Program-made: the position numbers and the translations under genes
Shown here: piece after piece, positions 37,164 through 50,985 of the stretch
Layout of the letters: every line of letters starts with the position of its first letter
How positions within the stretch are numbered: the first letter of the stretch is position 1
DNA from: Cucumis sativus
Taxonomy: Eukaryota; Streptophyta; Magnoliopsida; Cucurbitales; Cucurbitaceae
DNA: 64,000 bases
Assembly: GCF_000004075.3 (NCBI RefSeq)
Contig: NC_026656.2
Coordinates: forward strand, 744,001-808,000
Direction: 5' to 3'
The notes under the pieces: model-generated
Database searches by the model: none
What the model saw: only the letters and a program-made list of their open reading frames with translations
Told to the model about the DNA's origin: nothing

Positions 37164-40100
37164 ACACAATTTTTCTTTCTTTGGTTGTTTTTTGTTTTCT
37201 GTTTTTTGATTTTTTTTGTTTTTGTTTTTGATCCTCAGCTTTTGTCTCCTTCTCTATAATGCATTTTATGGCTCAAACAAGTTAGTTAAGGGATCATTAA
37301 AATAGCCTCTGGTGGTTCCTTGTTTGAAGGGGAAATTCTTAACCCTTTTTACTAATTCTAGGTAATATTAATTTAAGGGGAAACTCAAAATTAGATTATT
37401 TTTAAGCCATAAGTTCTTGAGGTTAATAAAAGTATGGTAAAAAAGTTTAAAGAAAATGTAAAAACTAACCTCAAATATGGTGTAGTTGCAAATTATATAT
37501 ATCCTCAAACTTTCCAATCCTACAAATATATTGTGCTCTCAAACTTTGGATAACTATATAATTTGGACCTAAAATAGAACCCATTCAAACTTCTACGAAG
37601 GTTATCATTTTACACGATTATGTAAGTTTTGTGTTCAATTTTAACATTGCTAAAATTTTAATTGCTTAATTTTTATCGTAAAAAGTTTGAGAGTATAATT
37701 GTAATTCTCGTTGCACTTTATGGAGTACTTTTTGCAATGTAACCCAAAGTTCAAATTTTTTATTTTTTGAAGGATAAATTACAAGTTTAGTTTAGCCTAA
37801 TTATGTTTCATATTTTGAATTTACTCTTGGAATTAGCTTATATTTTGTTTTGTACATTTTTAAATTTTACCGTTTTAGTTCTTAAATTTTGAGTTTTATT
37901 GTCGGTTAGTTGAAAGATTCTAAGATTTACACTTATTAACCTAGTTTTCTTTAACTAATTAATATACACTTCCTTATTTCATTTTAAAGTTTATTAATTA
38001 ATTTAATTCAATTAAAATATCTATATAATTAATCAAGTTCCACTGTTTCTTACTATGAAAATTAGTTTTAAATTTTTATTTCATAATTATTTTCAATTAA
38101 TTAATAGTTGTTGATATCAAAAGGATACAAGTGTGAATATTTAGTTAAAAGTTGTGTAAACTTTGACTAAATTGAAATAAAATTCAAATTTAAAAATTAA
38201 TATAGTAATATTTTAAATTTTATAAACCAAAATTGCAATCAAACTCAATAAACGGAAAGTGCTAACATGTTAAAACCAAATAAAAATTAGACTTAAAAAA
38301 GAACAAAAAAAAAAGTTAATAATAATGTAAAATTTAGGGAAATTGCCTGACAAATAATTTAGAAAAAACAATCCATAATATTTTTTTAATATTACAAATT
38401 TCGTAAACATGACGTTATTCAGATAGTAATCTACTTTTAAATTTGTTAACTAGTGACCAAATGAGATCTTATCGACACGTTTTCAAATTTGTAACAATCT
38501 AGTCTTGATACTTTTCACGTGGTAAAAAAATATTACTAAGATTTAAAGAACCTTTTTTTTTATAAATGTTGCTCGGAAAAATAATTACTAAATTGTTTAA
38601 GTATAAAATTTGTACTTAACTTTGATGAACGATAAAAATTTAATTATTAGAATTTAAAAGTATATATAAAACGAAATTATTAAATCAAGAGTAAATCATT
38701 TTTAACTACAATGACCAAATAAGAACTTTTCTCTTCCAACACATGGGATAGTAGAAATCGAATATCTAACTTCAAAGTCGATATACAACTTTTGTCAATT
38801 GAAACTATGATCGCTTTGACAATATCCACAACCATCCCAAAGAAAAACAAGAGAATATAAATTTTCACTTAATATAACTATTAAAATTTATTCACTCTAA
38901 AATCGAAATAATAATACACAGGTTCTAGTTTCCTTATATTCTACTATGTGTCATGTATATATGCCTACACCCTTTTATGATTATTATTTTTTAAAAATGG
39001 ATATTCCATTGAAACGTTAGTAGAAAAACCAATAGGATAGATCGTTAATGAGTGCATTTCGAGCTACATTTATCTTTATGCAACTCACTTAAGTTAATTT
39101 TCATGTCATTTTCTAAAACAAAAGATCTTAGGGTTTTTCTATTTAGGATTGATAGAATGGATGAAGATGAATGCCAAATTCATCACCATGCATTGTCTTA
39201 TCAATTATATTTGAAGATGAATTTGTAATTTGTACGGCATGAAAATACGTATTATATTACTCAGTTATTTTATACGTACGCCTACACGTATGTATTAAAT
39301 CACATATTTAATTAAAACTAAGAACTACCAACAAAAATATTTTTAAAAGATTAATTCATATAAAAAAAATATAGGATATGAGTGTTGTTGAGAAGATTTT
39401 TCCCAAACCCTAATTTTAAGTTTTAGGGTTATTAGTCTATATCCTCTCTCTCTCTATAAAGAAAACAAAGCTCTTCTTCATCTCTAAAGGCACATATATA
39501 AAGTAGGGTTTTCCCTCAATGCCTCCCATAGATGAAGCTTGAAATAAACCTTAATGTCAAATCACTTTCCCCACTAATACAAAAAACAGTGGCATATTGG
39601 GAATTTGCCAAAATCACTTTGGGTTCATGCATGCTCCTTTTTCCCAATCACTTCGACATGAATTTTTCAATTTCCATACAAAGTATCTTCATCATTTCTT
39701 TTCACTTTTATTCTCATTTCACTATTTCACATTAATTAGTGCACAATTTTCCTTTTTCAATAAATATATATTATTACTATTAATTATTTAATGCAAAATC
39801 ACACACATAATTCTAATCACTAGAATCTTTTGGATAAAAGTTGAGAGAGTCATATACTTCTAGAATAAAGGCAATACTCATTTGATGCAAAAGAAAAACC
39901 ATATATGGACGTAGACCTCCAAATTCGACACTATCTTATGTTTTTTTATAGAAAAAGATACGATAAAAAGTGGACCAGCGTAGGAGTTTGTACCAAGTCA
40001 AATATCTCAATATTTAGCTAGATTGACATATTCTTAGCAACACCATCATGTCACAGCTCCAAAAATTGCATCCGAATAAAGATCATTGTGTACAGAGAGC

Positions 40101-41887
40101 TAAAAAAATCTCAAAGGAAGGATCGATGCATATAAAATAGGGACGAGGAAAAAGCCAATAATCAAAGAAAACGGTATAAATATGAAAGATTAATATTTTG
40201 TAATATTTCTAACGACATTTGTTCCTTTACAATTGGTTGTTCGATCTATATAGTATATCCACATAGTTTCTTCGTGCATTGTATAAGTGCGAGATTCAGA
40301 ATAATTTTTCTGTCACTTTGTTGTCGGTGAAAATAGTTTTTTATAAAAAAAAATTCTAAATTTTATGAATTAGTATAGGAAAAGGGCATTTTTAAAATAG
40401 GAAAGGCCAACATCCACAAACGAAATTCCTTTTACTAGCACTCAATATGCTTGGTGTGAAACAAACATCGCATGCACACACAAAAGAAGAGTCCTTTTTC
40501 ACTTCCCTTCTTTTTCTTTGTACTCTATCTATTCTCCTCGAAACAATTAGTGTACTTCCCTACTTCCTTCCTAATATCAACTTCTATGCCAAAATGATTT
40601 CAAAAGAAAAAAAAAAGTTATGGTTCTTTTTCAACCTATCAATATATAGGATAAGATATTTGAATCTCTTAGTTGAGATTACAACAATGTGTGTGCATAT
40701 ATATAACGTAACTTACAATTAGTCGATAATTATTCACGTTGAACAAATTAAAAAATTTCACAGTTAATTCTATCGTAGATGAGTTAATCTTTTCCTTATT
40801 TAATTTTTATGGAGGTGTCAGAAGCTATGAATTCAAAGGGGTGTCTTTCATAAGTTTATTTTAACTTTTATGGAGTCAAAATTTGAAGTGAGTAGTCAAA
40901 GTGTGAGGCTGATTAGAAAATAAAAAAGAGCTTTAATTAATGTCTTTCAATACTGTTTTTAATCTTTGGATTTTTCTTAACCTTTTTTTTTTAATAAAGT
41001 TTGGAAACTGTTGAACAACAGAGGAATCGAAATAAATAAATATTTAAAATTTAAAATTTGCTCAAAACCAATGAATCAAATAAAGTTTATAGAATTTTCT
41101 TCTTCTTTTTTCTTTTTTTTTTCCCTCCTTTTATATCTCTTATCAACTTAGAGAAGAAAAATTAAATAAATACATCAATCAAAATAGTGCTACTGTTTGA
41201 TTGCTATATCTAATGTAGACCTGAAAGGAAGCAATAAAGTCTTTGTCTTCACTTTCACAATTTATGAACAAACTAATGCAAATATATATATATATATAGA
41301 AGTTTGCTCTATTTTGTAAATATTTTTAATAATTTTTCTTATTATTTATTCTCTAAAAAAAGTCAATCTAACATTTGATTACAAAATGACAGTACTTTTC
41401 AGCTGAAATTAGCTTTCTTTCAATATTGCAACCCCATAATGCAATTTGGAAATGTACTTGGAAAAGAAATATATTGGACTTGTGCATGCATGCAATATAT
41501 ATTATATATATAGGAATGATAATTACAAATCACACCCTATGATTTGTCCATTTTACAAATCACGTCCTTGTATTTCTCTCTCTCTCTCTCTTAAAAATAG
41601 TTTCAAACATCTCAAAAAGAAAAAGAAAAAAAAAGCATACCCTTTTATCAAAATTTACCTCTAATTAATAAGTGCTAAATGTATCAATTCTATTATTACA
41701 CTTAACTTGACAAAAAGGGTATGATTTGAAAATGTACAAACTAAAGAGCTGTTCGAAACTATATTGATTTCTAAAAACATGAGGGATATGATTCATCAAA
41801 TAGGACTAAAATGCAGTTTATAATTATATATATTAATGGTAGGGAATTTGATTGATTATATTTTGTAACACAAACTTTTTAATTTAA
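37164..41887. other. Gene-poor intergenic region between aldehyde oxidase and TIE genes
   Basis: About 4.7 kb of AT-rich DNA with no supported gene. It holds a promoter-like stretch at about 39440-39480 ((CT)n, then CTATAAAGA), a (TA)n run at about 41283-41299, a (TC)n run at about 41575-41591, and the 3' flank of the TIE gene at its right end. Confidence 0.5.
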
Positions 41888-44017
41888 TTAGATTGATAAT
41901 CTCAACTCCAAATCTAGCTCTTGAGTCTCACTTGATTCAGAATTCTGACTGCTTGATCCCATTGAATCACTCCCATATTTCGTGTTTATGTTCTTGTGAA
42001 TCATTGAATCCTGTATTTTCCAAACAATATATTAAAATGATCATATGGTTTTGATAAAAATTCTCCGTAAATTTATCTCTATCAAAGAGATTATTCATGA
42101 AAAAATTATCATTTACTAATTAAATTTTATTTTTAAAACCATACCATAACTAAATTATTCACCTAACATGTTAGAAGAATATTTCTAGAAAAGTTATAGA
42201 AAATAAAATATAATTCTAAAAATTGAGTTCAAATTAGTAAATAAAAACGATTTACATGATTTTTAAACACGTTCACATCTCAATTGTTATATCATATATT
42301 TTTAATGTTTAGGTGATTATTCATAATATAGTAGAAATATCAATTAATCCTTCACGTCAATGTAAAAATATCGATGAAAATAGAATGACGAGGTCTCTAA
42401 ATCTAAAATATAATTATATGAATAGCATTATTCTGTATATTACAGAAATTGCATATTTTTTTAAATTGATAATTTCTTTATTTCTACATATAAATTGTTT
42501 TAAAATACATTAATTAAAATGAAGTTAAATTAAAGAGAAGATATACTAACTAACCTGTACATGAGGATTGAAAAGGTGTCCACTCATGTTTGGTTGCCCA
42601 AAATGTTGGGTCTCCAGAAATGTATTACTTGGGTCCCATCTAAAGTATATCACAAATTAAATCACCCAAATTAATTTCTTAAAATAAAAGGTTTAATCAT
42701 TGTTAATGGAAAGTAAATTTTAATTACAACGTTAATCTTGTTAATTAAGAGAATATTATTGGATAAATAAATGTAAAGATTGATCTTTAATAATCTTACC
42801 TTAAAGAAGAAGTTGTTGTTAGTTGAGAATCACCATATCTAAAGCTTCCTCTTTCATATTCTCCCATTCCCTTGGGATCCATTTAAAGTAAACAAATCAA
42901 ATTCTTCATATATAATTAACAAATCTTTAATTTATTAATTCATTAATCAAACTTTCAAAATCTCTACAAATTTAGAGTATGATTGTAATATTCTTTTTTA
43001 AAAAATATATGATAATCTAGAGAGAGAGTTACCATAAAGTTTTGATGGAAGCCATAGGAATTAGGAGATGAAGCAGACGATTCATGAGTTGAGGAGTAAG
43101 AAAAATTAGGTGTTGTTGTTGTTTGCATTCTCCTATCATCTCCCTACATGTAAACAGAAATAAACCCTAAATCATCAATTCCTCCATTAAAATGCAAAGA
43201 AGAAAATTTTTTGTATCATTAAAATGCGCAATACTTCCATACAATATATATCATCGTCTAAGATTACACTCGTGTAAATTATCCAATAACAAATTGTTAC
43301 TACAGCAAATTCTTCTTAATTACATCTCTTCCAAGTATTCTAAATTATTTTATCGTGTTGATGGGTTGGTGTAAATTTTAAAAGTAATTTTCAAAATTTC
43401 TCAAAAAAATCAATGAAAGTTCAAAGATTAGGAAGGAAAAAGGGAACAGTCTCCTCAATTTGCTCTCCCAAATTCTAGGAGTCAATGAATTATTTTTTAA
43501 AAAAAGAATATAAAGTTTCTTCATAAGAAATTTCTGATTTGCTAGAAAGAAAATTTTAATTTAAAAAAAAGCATCAAAATACACACCATGAGACTAATTT
43601 TTTTTTTATTTACCTAAATATTGTTCCTGTGTAAAATATTTCTTCAAACTAATACCAATTTTAATTTCTCCGATCTATAATTCATCATGGCCACTAAAAT
43701 TAAAATTAAAAACCCCATGAAAATGTAAAGCTTCAAAGGTTTTTTTAAAATTAAAACATAAATAAATATCTCTATAGATATATAGGGGAGAGAGATTTTA
43801 CGGCGGAGAGATTTGGATAGAAGTGAGAATAAGCAGCACAGCCCATTTCGCCATGCAATCTGATCTTCTCCAACTGAGCAACTCCCAACCCTCTCTGCGG
43901 TTGCTTCGGTTTCTCTCCGCCACCTCCTTTCCGCCCTCTCCTCCCCCCAGCCGCCGACGGCGACCCACTTCTCCTCTTTTCAATATTATTCATCTCCCCA
44001 AAATAACCACTCCCCAT
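41888..44017 (-). CDS. TIE1: SPEAR/TIE-type transcriptional adaptor with C-terminal EAR motif
   Basis: Five short minus-strand exons: 44017-43802, 43143-43033, 42870-42800, 42639-42555 and 42010-41888. All junctions are GT-AG and in frame, giving 201 aa. The start is the ATG giving MGSGYFGEMNN; the open frame extends upstream but without another ATG. A basic, Gly-rich stretch (GGRRGRKGGGGEKPK) leads into the SPEAR domain, QPQRGLGVAQLEKIRLH, at about residues 43-59. The middle is Ser/Thr/Gln/Asn-rich, and the protein ends with the EAR motif LDLELRLSI. TIE proteins bind TCP transcription factors through the N-terminal part and TOPLESS co-repressors through the EAR motif, restraining TCP action in leaf and shoot development in the nucleus. 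Assignment to the TIE/SPEAR group is strong; the exact member (TIE1 or TIE2 type) is not settled. Confidence 0.9.
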
Positions 44018-44071
44018 AGAATATATCTCTAATTCCAAAAATTCAAAACTAAACCAAAAAGAAATTAGAGA

Positions 44072-44072
44072 A

Positions 44073-44104
<32 letters not shown>

Positions 44105-44105
44105 T
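44072..44105. repeat. (GA)n tract in the 5' leader of the TIE gene
   Basis: Reads gagagagagagaga with an interrupting aaaga, so the transcribed minus strand carries a (CT)n pyrimidine patch about 55-90 nt upstream of the ATG. Such tracts are common in plant leaders and core promoters. Confidence 0.8.
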
Positions 44106-45054
44106 TGAAGGCTTAATTTGAGAAGCCAGAGATCTTCAACACTCCTCTTTTTAAGCTTTTTTTTTTCACTGTCTTAACAATTATTGCATCGCTGGATCAG
44201 ATTTTCTCTAGGATTTTTATGTTATTTATACTTAGATTTTATGCTTTTTTTTTCTTCTTTTCTCCTTTTATTTTGAGAACTTCAATACACTTTTTTTAAT
44301 TAATTATATAATATTAACAATCATTGTCGCTGTTATAATTTCTTTTTTTCTTTTTGCCTTTTTTTTAACCACTCCATTTGATGGTGATTGTCTCTTATTT
44401 TAAGTAGTTTTTTAATGGTCTGTATTTTTTGTGCCACCCCATAAATGTTTTTCTATTTATAAAATAAAATATAATGTAACCAAACTTAAATATTTACAAA
44501 AAAATATAACAAATATATTAAATATAATAAAAAAAATTCCTACATTTTATAAATATTTTTATATTTACAATAGTTTCTCAAATATGGACTTCATTTTTAA
44601 TGTTCTAATAGATTGTTTTTTTTAATACAATGACTATAAAATGAGGATCAAGCTATGAAAGTTGTGTCAATACAATGGCACTAATTGATTTACCTATATA
44701 TATTTATACTAAAAATGTCATCTTTTATTTGTATTTTTGATATCATAGAATATATTGTTAATTTAAAATTAATTTGGATTTAATCACTGAATTTTAAATA
44801 AAATTATGCATAAAAAAGTTGATTATTTTAACAAAGTTCTAAAATTACGACGGATTTTGAGCTAATATACAAATTATTTCTTTTATAAGGGAATATACAC
44901 GCATACGAGTTGCTTAATAAATATTTTTTAATAAGCAAAGATCGAGTTTATTGATGCAAAAATACTTAATAATATTTGTAAAAGAAAGATAATTATTGAA
45001 ATAGATAATTAATTAGCTCAAATGTCGAGGAGATTTGATCATGATTTGGGAATT

Positions 45055-45120
45055 AATCATGCACGTAGGATCGAACCCTTAAGAGTGGGTTCCACCAATT
45101 GAATTTTGTTTACAAATTTT
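45055..45120 (-). mobile_element. tRNA-box (SINE-like) relic with a perfect B box
   Basis: On the minus strand GGGTTCGATCCTACGTG (plus 45062-45078) matches the pol III B-box consensus GGTTCGANNCC. The A box upstream is poor (ATTCAATTGGTGGAA). The absence of a clean cloverleaf argues for a decayed SINE or tRNA fragment. Confidence 0.35.
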
Positions 45121-48100
45121 AAAAATTATTCTAAATATTAAACCAATAATGCTCTAATTAACAAAGAAATTAATATATAAACCCAGCTGTCAAATTTCCA
45201 AGTAACTTTTACTTAGGAAAATAAAATAATTACAACTCAAAATTTTCGGGAAAAAGTATCAATTAAATTAATGCTTTAGTCACATTTAACATTATCATAT
45301 AGATTCTACACATCTATTTTTTTGTAGCATTTTATTTTATTTTTGTTATTATTATCTAAAACAAATGATTGTGGGGGTTTGTCTAAAGACAACATTTTTT
45401 ACCTTTACCTTTTTGTAATTTTTGTTGGGTAAATTACTATTTAGTTCCTAAATTTTGAGTACTCCACGTGTTTAATTATTCATTATGTTTTAAATTTATA
45501 TATTTTTTATAAAAGTTAGGCTATTTCGTTTTAAAGTTTGAAAATGCATTGTTTGTCTCTAAATTTTTAAAAATAGGTTTAAGAGGGTATTGGTGTATTT
45601 TTTTTGTTTGAATTTTTTCAAATAATTATATAATATTTAAAATTAGAAAAAAGTAGTTTTGGAGAAAGAAAGATAAGAGAGAGGGGCGAGTGAATTGTAA
45701 AAAATAGAACATTTGATAAAATATTTACATGTAAAATTTTTTGTCTTTTAGTAATTTTATAAGTATAAATAGTTTGTCCATTTTTTTCTATTTTTTTAAA
45801 AATATTTTGAGAGAAATTATGAATTTTAAAAACCATTCTCTAATTCTAATTTAATACAACAAATAATTATTTATAAAATAGAAAGTTATTCAAGAAAATT
45901 TCTAAAGCCTATTTCTTTTTTAAATACTCGAGGACTGAAAAGTTGCATTTCGAAAACTAGAGAAAAAATTCAGTCAATCTATTTATTTTTCTTTTTAGCC
46001 CTAGGTTTGGGTGGAAATGAACTTTTTTATAACATATTCATCTAATTCATGTTACCATTTATTTAAGAGAATTTTTAGAATAATTATACTATTTTGGTAT
46101 TTAAAACTATGTAAATTATATTTTAACAAAATTAATGGTAAAGTAATTTTTTTGTTTAATTAACCAAATTAAATTAATGATAAGGATAAATAGAGAAGAG
46201 GATATATTAAAAAGAAAAATAAAGTGTAAATTAATGTATTATTTTGGGGACCAAATCTGATTGAGGAGTTTGGAGCATGATCTGTGAGGGTTAGTATTAT
46301 ATTAGTTAATTTAGAGTAGAGAGAGGGAATGAGAGAGACTTTGAAGGATAAAACCGTCTTCTTACTTCAATCAACACGTGAACTCGTTTACCTCGCTTTC
46401 CATTATCCTCATTAATCTTTCTCTTATTAATTAAACCTTTTTTTATAACAAAAAAGGAAAAAGAAAAACTCTCTTAATTAAGTCTTAATTAACAGCTTCT
46501 TCTTTAATTAATTAAAACCTAACTCTCACTTTTTTCAATCTAGATCAATTGGTTGTAAAGGTTTATGTTGTGAATAAATTTGAACAAGATAAAAATAGGT
46601 TAATGGTCGACAAATGTCAACAAAAATTAGTCTAATATGAAAAAACTTTGTTTAAGTAAGTTTAAAGAATCAATTAATCATTGAACTAATTAGATTTACT
46701 CTTTACAGTTTAGAATTATTTAAGAACTTGTATTTTAATTATTATTTTTAAATAAATCTGGTTATGACTTCATGCAACCCTATCATTTAGGTAGTAAGTA
46801 ATTGAAACTTTGAAGTTATAGAATTATTTTAATCTATGTATCAAATAATGTTGTTCATTGTTTATGTTATATTATATATTAAAAAAATAGTCTTAAACGA
46901 TTACGATATGTATAGAAGTTTCGTTTACAATAATGAATAGGAATTCTTTTTAAAAAATTGTTATTCACACACATATATGTCTTATGTGTCGACGTTTTTT
47001 TTAAAATAAACTTCAAACTTCGAGAATTGAAAAGAAGCTTTTCAAACTTTATATATTACATAGTATATATATGTGCGTATGCGCGGGCGGTAACCAATGC
47101 TTTTTTATAAAAAAAAAGTTAAAATTAGTAAAAGTATAATGATTGAATTATTTAGTAAACTTAAAAAAAACAAGTTTTCAAAAGCATTTTTTTATTTTTA
47201 AATTTTGGCTCGGTTGTTTAAATCATTGATAAAAGAAATAGTTAATAAAGAAAGAAAATTGGAGGGGAAAGTAGTATCTATAACCTTACTTAATTTTAAA
47301 AAAACACAAAAACAAAATAGTTACCGAGTTTTAATTATTAGTTTTTGTAAACAAAATCTCTATAAAATATAATTTTTTTAATAGAAAATATTATTTAACG
47401 AGGCAGTTACAATAATGATTAGATATAAATTAAATTTACAAATATCTTCGTATCGTTTCTTAATCAATGAATATAAATTTGGAGTATTTTTTTAGTTCTC
47501 TCCGATATATTCAAAACCATGCAAAATTCATGTCACTATCGCGATAACAGTTGAAAAAAAATTCATTGTTGTTGAGGAATATGGTATACTGATTGAAACG
47601 AACAAAAAGATCCAGAAGCAGACGAATTAATGTAAAAAATAAACTTAATCAATAAAATACAATAGATAAAAAAAAAAGTCACTGTGAAATTATTACACCA
47701 CACAAAATTATCTTCTCAACCCCAATTATACGAAAAAACACTCTCGAAATCAATTTATTACTCACATGAGATTAGAAATCAAAAGATATACGTTCGTTTT
47801 ATAGTGATGATCATACTTTTTAGATACAAGACAACCACAGTAATTCTAATAATATTTTATCGAACATTTTGGAATAAAATTCATCTTGGAATAATAAATT
47901 TAATTTAAATTTGAATTTGCTCACACCTCAGTAAGTCAAAGGTAAAAATCAAAATGTCATAAAAATCGGCTAAAAGAAATTTTAACTTTGGAAACACAAT
48001 AATCATTCATTTCAAGTTTTTCTTTTTAACTTTTTTCTTTGTAGAAAGCAATTTTCGAACTCAAATTATTTATTTTTATTTTAAAAGAAAGAAAACTTGT

Positions 48101-49303
48101 GTGTAGTCCACACAAAAATTCAGAAGTTAAAAAAAAGGTAAACAATAATAAAATATATTTAAATTAATAATAAAAGTATATGATGTATTTGAAAAACAGA
48201 ATGAGGTTGGGATAACTATGGCGGAGACAGCAATTTAGAAAATAGTAATTTGAATAGTTCTCCAATTATTTATAAATAATAATAAAATTGTTTTAAATTA
48301 ATTATTTATATATATATCAAATATATGATTGTGAAATTTTTAATTAAAAAATTCTCTTTCACACCTTTTCTTTTTAAAATCAAAATATACCTAAACTTTC
48401 TAAGGTGAGAAAATCCAAACATGTAATAAAGTACCATAAATATATGGAAATTGTAACATATTTAATTTTTACTTATAAAGAATTTTTCATTTTATATAAT
48501 ATATTAATAAATCTAGAATCTAAAATCGAGTCTTTTCAAATTATATTCTATCAAAATTAATTAAATAATAATAATAACTTTCGTCGAGTCGAGCTTATTT
48601 TGGTTTGGTTTGATTTTAATTAGCAATGTGGTTTTAAAGTCATGGCCTAAACTTAGTCAAGTCAGCAAAGTCATCCTTATCATACCGAATGAAGATATGT
48701 AATTGAATCTCGAAAAGTAGATTATAGTGTAATATGTGGTTGAATATAACTGAAATATCGAATAGGTCGTGTACTCCGATGAAGAGTGAAGTTAACATAG
48801 ATAAGAGTTCAACAAATGAATAGACAGTGTGCTTCACTGGTATGAGTTTTTTTCTTTTTTTTTTGGATAAAACCAAAAGTAAAATCCCGAGAGTTTAAGT
48901 TTAGCGCGGACATACAAATTTTAACAAAATTGTTTTTTTTATATAATAACATCTTGTTGTTTCCCATATTCTTGCTTTGGTTAACTTTATGTATTATTTC
49001 AAAGTCTCAATAACTTACTTTTCAACATGAAGAAAGATTAGACTAAAATAATAATAATTCAAACAAAATATTATTATAAGATTAAATCGTGAATCAAATG
49101 AGAAACTCCAGTTAAATAATGTCTTCAAAGAAATTATATAATGTATATAATACGTAAACAATATGATTGGTGAAGGAAGACCAAAGTTATCGATGAGATT
49201 TCACACGCTTGGCTTTTGCGTGTTCAACTCTTCACTTTGACTTGTGAAAAAATATGGGGAATTTACATCTTATAATTTATTCATCTATTGGAGTTCCCAA
49301 CGA

Positions 49304-49342
<39 letters not shown>
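49304..49342. repeat. (TA)n microsatellite
   Basis: About 19 uninterrupted TA units. Likely length-polymorphic. Confidence 0.95.
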
Positions 49343-49344
<2 letters not shown>

Positions 49345-49420
49345 GTGTGGCTCCACTTCCATTATAATAGTAAAACAACAAATTCCAAACTTACTACACT
49401 CGAGGTTTTGTTTATCGATA

Positions 49421-49558
49421 ATGACGGAGAGAATACTATTTGGAAAAGCTTTTTCTATCTATAGAGAACAATCAAAAGTGGATATCAAAGCTTATATAGC
49501 TTTATCCTCAATTATATTTACATATATACTATATCTTCAACAAACATCTAAAGCTTAA
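49421..49558 (+). CDS. Possible small protein of 45 aa, unrecognised
   Basis: ATG at 49421 opens MTERILFGKAFSIYREQSKV, followed by a hydrophobic stretch (AYIALSSIIFTYILYL) and QQTSKA. It would be a small protein with one possible membrane segment. It lies in the gene-free region, 80 bp after a (TA)n run. It is not a DVL/RTFL peptide and I do not recognise it. A frame of this length is expected by chance in AT-rich DNA, so it is listed only as a candidate. Confidence 0.12.
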   Translation: MTERILFGKAFSIYREQSKVDIKAYIALSSIIFTYILYLQQTSKA

Positions 49559-50894
49559 TTATCAAAATACATATGCTCTAGAGAGGAGGTTTCTTTCTCA
49601 CAGCAAAACTCTTTTTAAATTTGCTATATGTTTAAAAAAATATATTTATACTTTCAACCTTTCAAAATTGTGTTTAGAATAGAAATCTGAAATTTTAGAA
49701 TTTCTATTAAAATTCTAATTGATGCATAGAATTTTGTGACAATTGACTTAGAACAAAGTGATAATGTTAATTATGAGTGTGGGAGAATCCAAACCACATA
49801 TATACCCTCTTTATTGCTAATATATGCTTGTGTTGATCAACAACATAATAGGATTAACAAAAGCCTTCTACTAGTTCAAAGTTTATGGGACTTGGATTTG
49901 TATTTTGTTTCATTTATATGCATTAACGGATATGTGATGATCATCATAATGTTAAATATGATTTTTATGTCAAAAGATATAATTAAAAATACCCAACTAA
50001 AGGATTGAATCAAGTATATATCGACCTAATAATAGTGCATCTATGAGATTATATAAAATTTAGGGTTCAAATCTTTCATTTAGGGAATGTCAAAACATTT
50101 AGAAAAACAAAATTGATTTGTAGGTCGGCCATAATTATTTAAAAACAATGTGTTACTTTTCAAATCATACCCAAAAACCCAAATGATAAAGATTATATAT
50201 TAAATATAAATTTATTGCATTATATGCATCCTAAGCGTTTATCATAGGAATAATTTGCTTGATTTTCAAGAATGAAAATTAATGATGATCTTAACTTAAA
50301 ATATCATTTTATTATTCACAATTATATCTCCAAGAAAGGGTGCAAGATCTTAGGTATATTTGACTCATTGTTTACTCAAACATGATCACTAAAATGTATA
50401 GAAAAATGAAAACAAATTTAATGACAAAGAGAACAAAACAAGGGTTTTCTTTTCTTTTTAACATAAATTGACCTTTTAATCATTAAACACATTCATATGT
50501 CAACATACGAATTAATATAATCTCTCTATACTTTTTATTAAAATGAATGTTGAGAAGAATAATTACTTTAATATAGACAAACATACAATCTGTCAATTAT
50601 TATATACCCTTTGCATGAATGTTAATGTGATTCATATATCTATACCCCCAACATATCTAGTGTTCTTAGAAAACCAAATTTGAAGATTTTAGTAAAAAAA
50701 AAAATGGACTGAATTAAATTGTGTAAGGTTTTAATTAGACGTGTCAACGTTGTTAAATTTTTCAGTACAATAGTATATATGATATGGAAGATGAGAGATT
50801 AACATGTACATCAATATCCATAATAAGGGAGACATAACATCTTTTATGTTATAATTCTTAATTAGTTTCTCTTTTTTTCGTCTAAAACGTTTGT

Positions 50895-50985
50895 AGTATA
50901 TGAAGGATCAAACTTATTAACTTTTGAGATAGTAATTGGTGTTCTTATCAACTAAGCTATACTCGTTGAATGACCTTTTAAAAAT
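50895..50985 (-). mobile_element. tRNA-derived SINE-like relic with A and B boxes
   Basis: Minus strand: A box TAGCTTAGTTG (plus 50949-50959) and B box AGTTTGATCCT (plus 50904-50914), about 45 nt apart start to start. The text between them does not fit a tRNA anticodon arm, which favours a SINE over a tRNA gene. Poly(A) tail and target duplications could not be defined. Confidence 0.4.

Noticed and set aside
39440..39560. (CT)n plus CTATAAAGA and a short inverted repeat (cttcatct/agatgaag), suggesting a miRNA gene
   Set aside because: The complementary arms match over only about 8 bp, and no known plant miRNA sequence was recognised. The promoter-like string alone is not enough.
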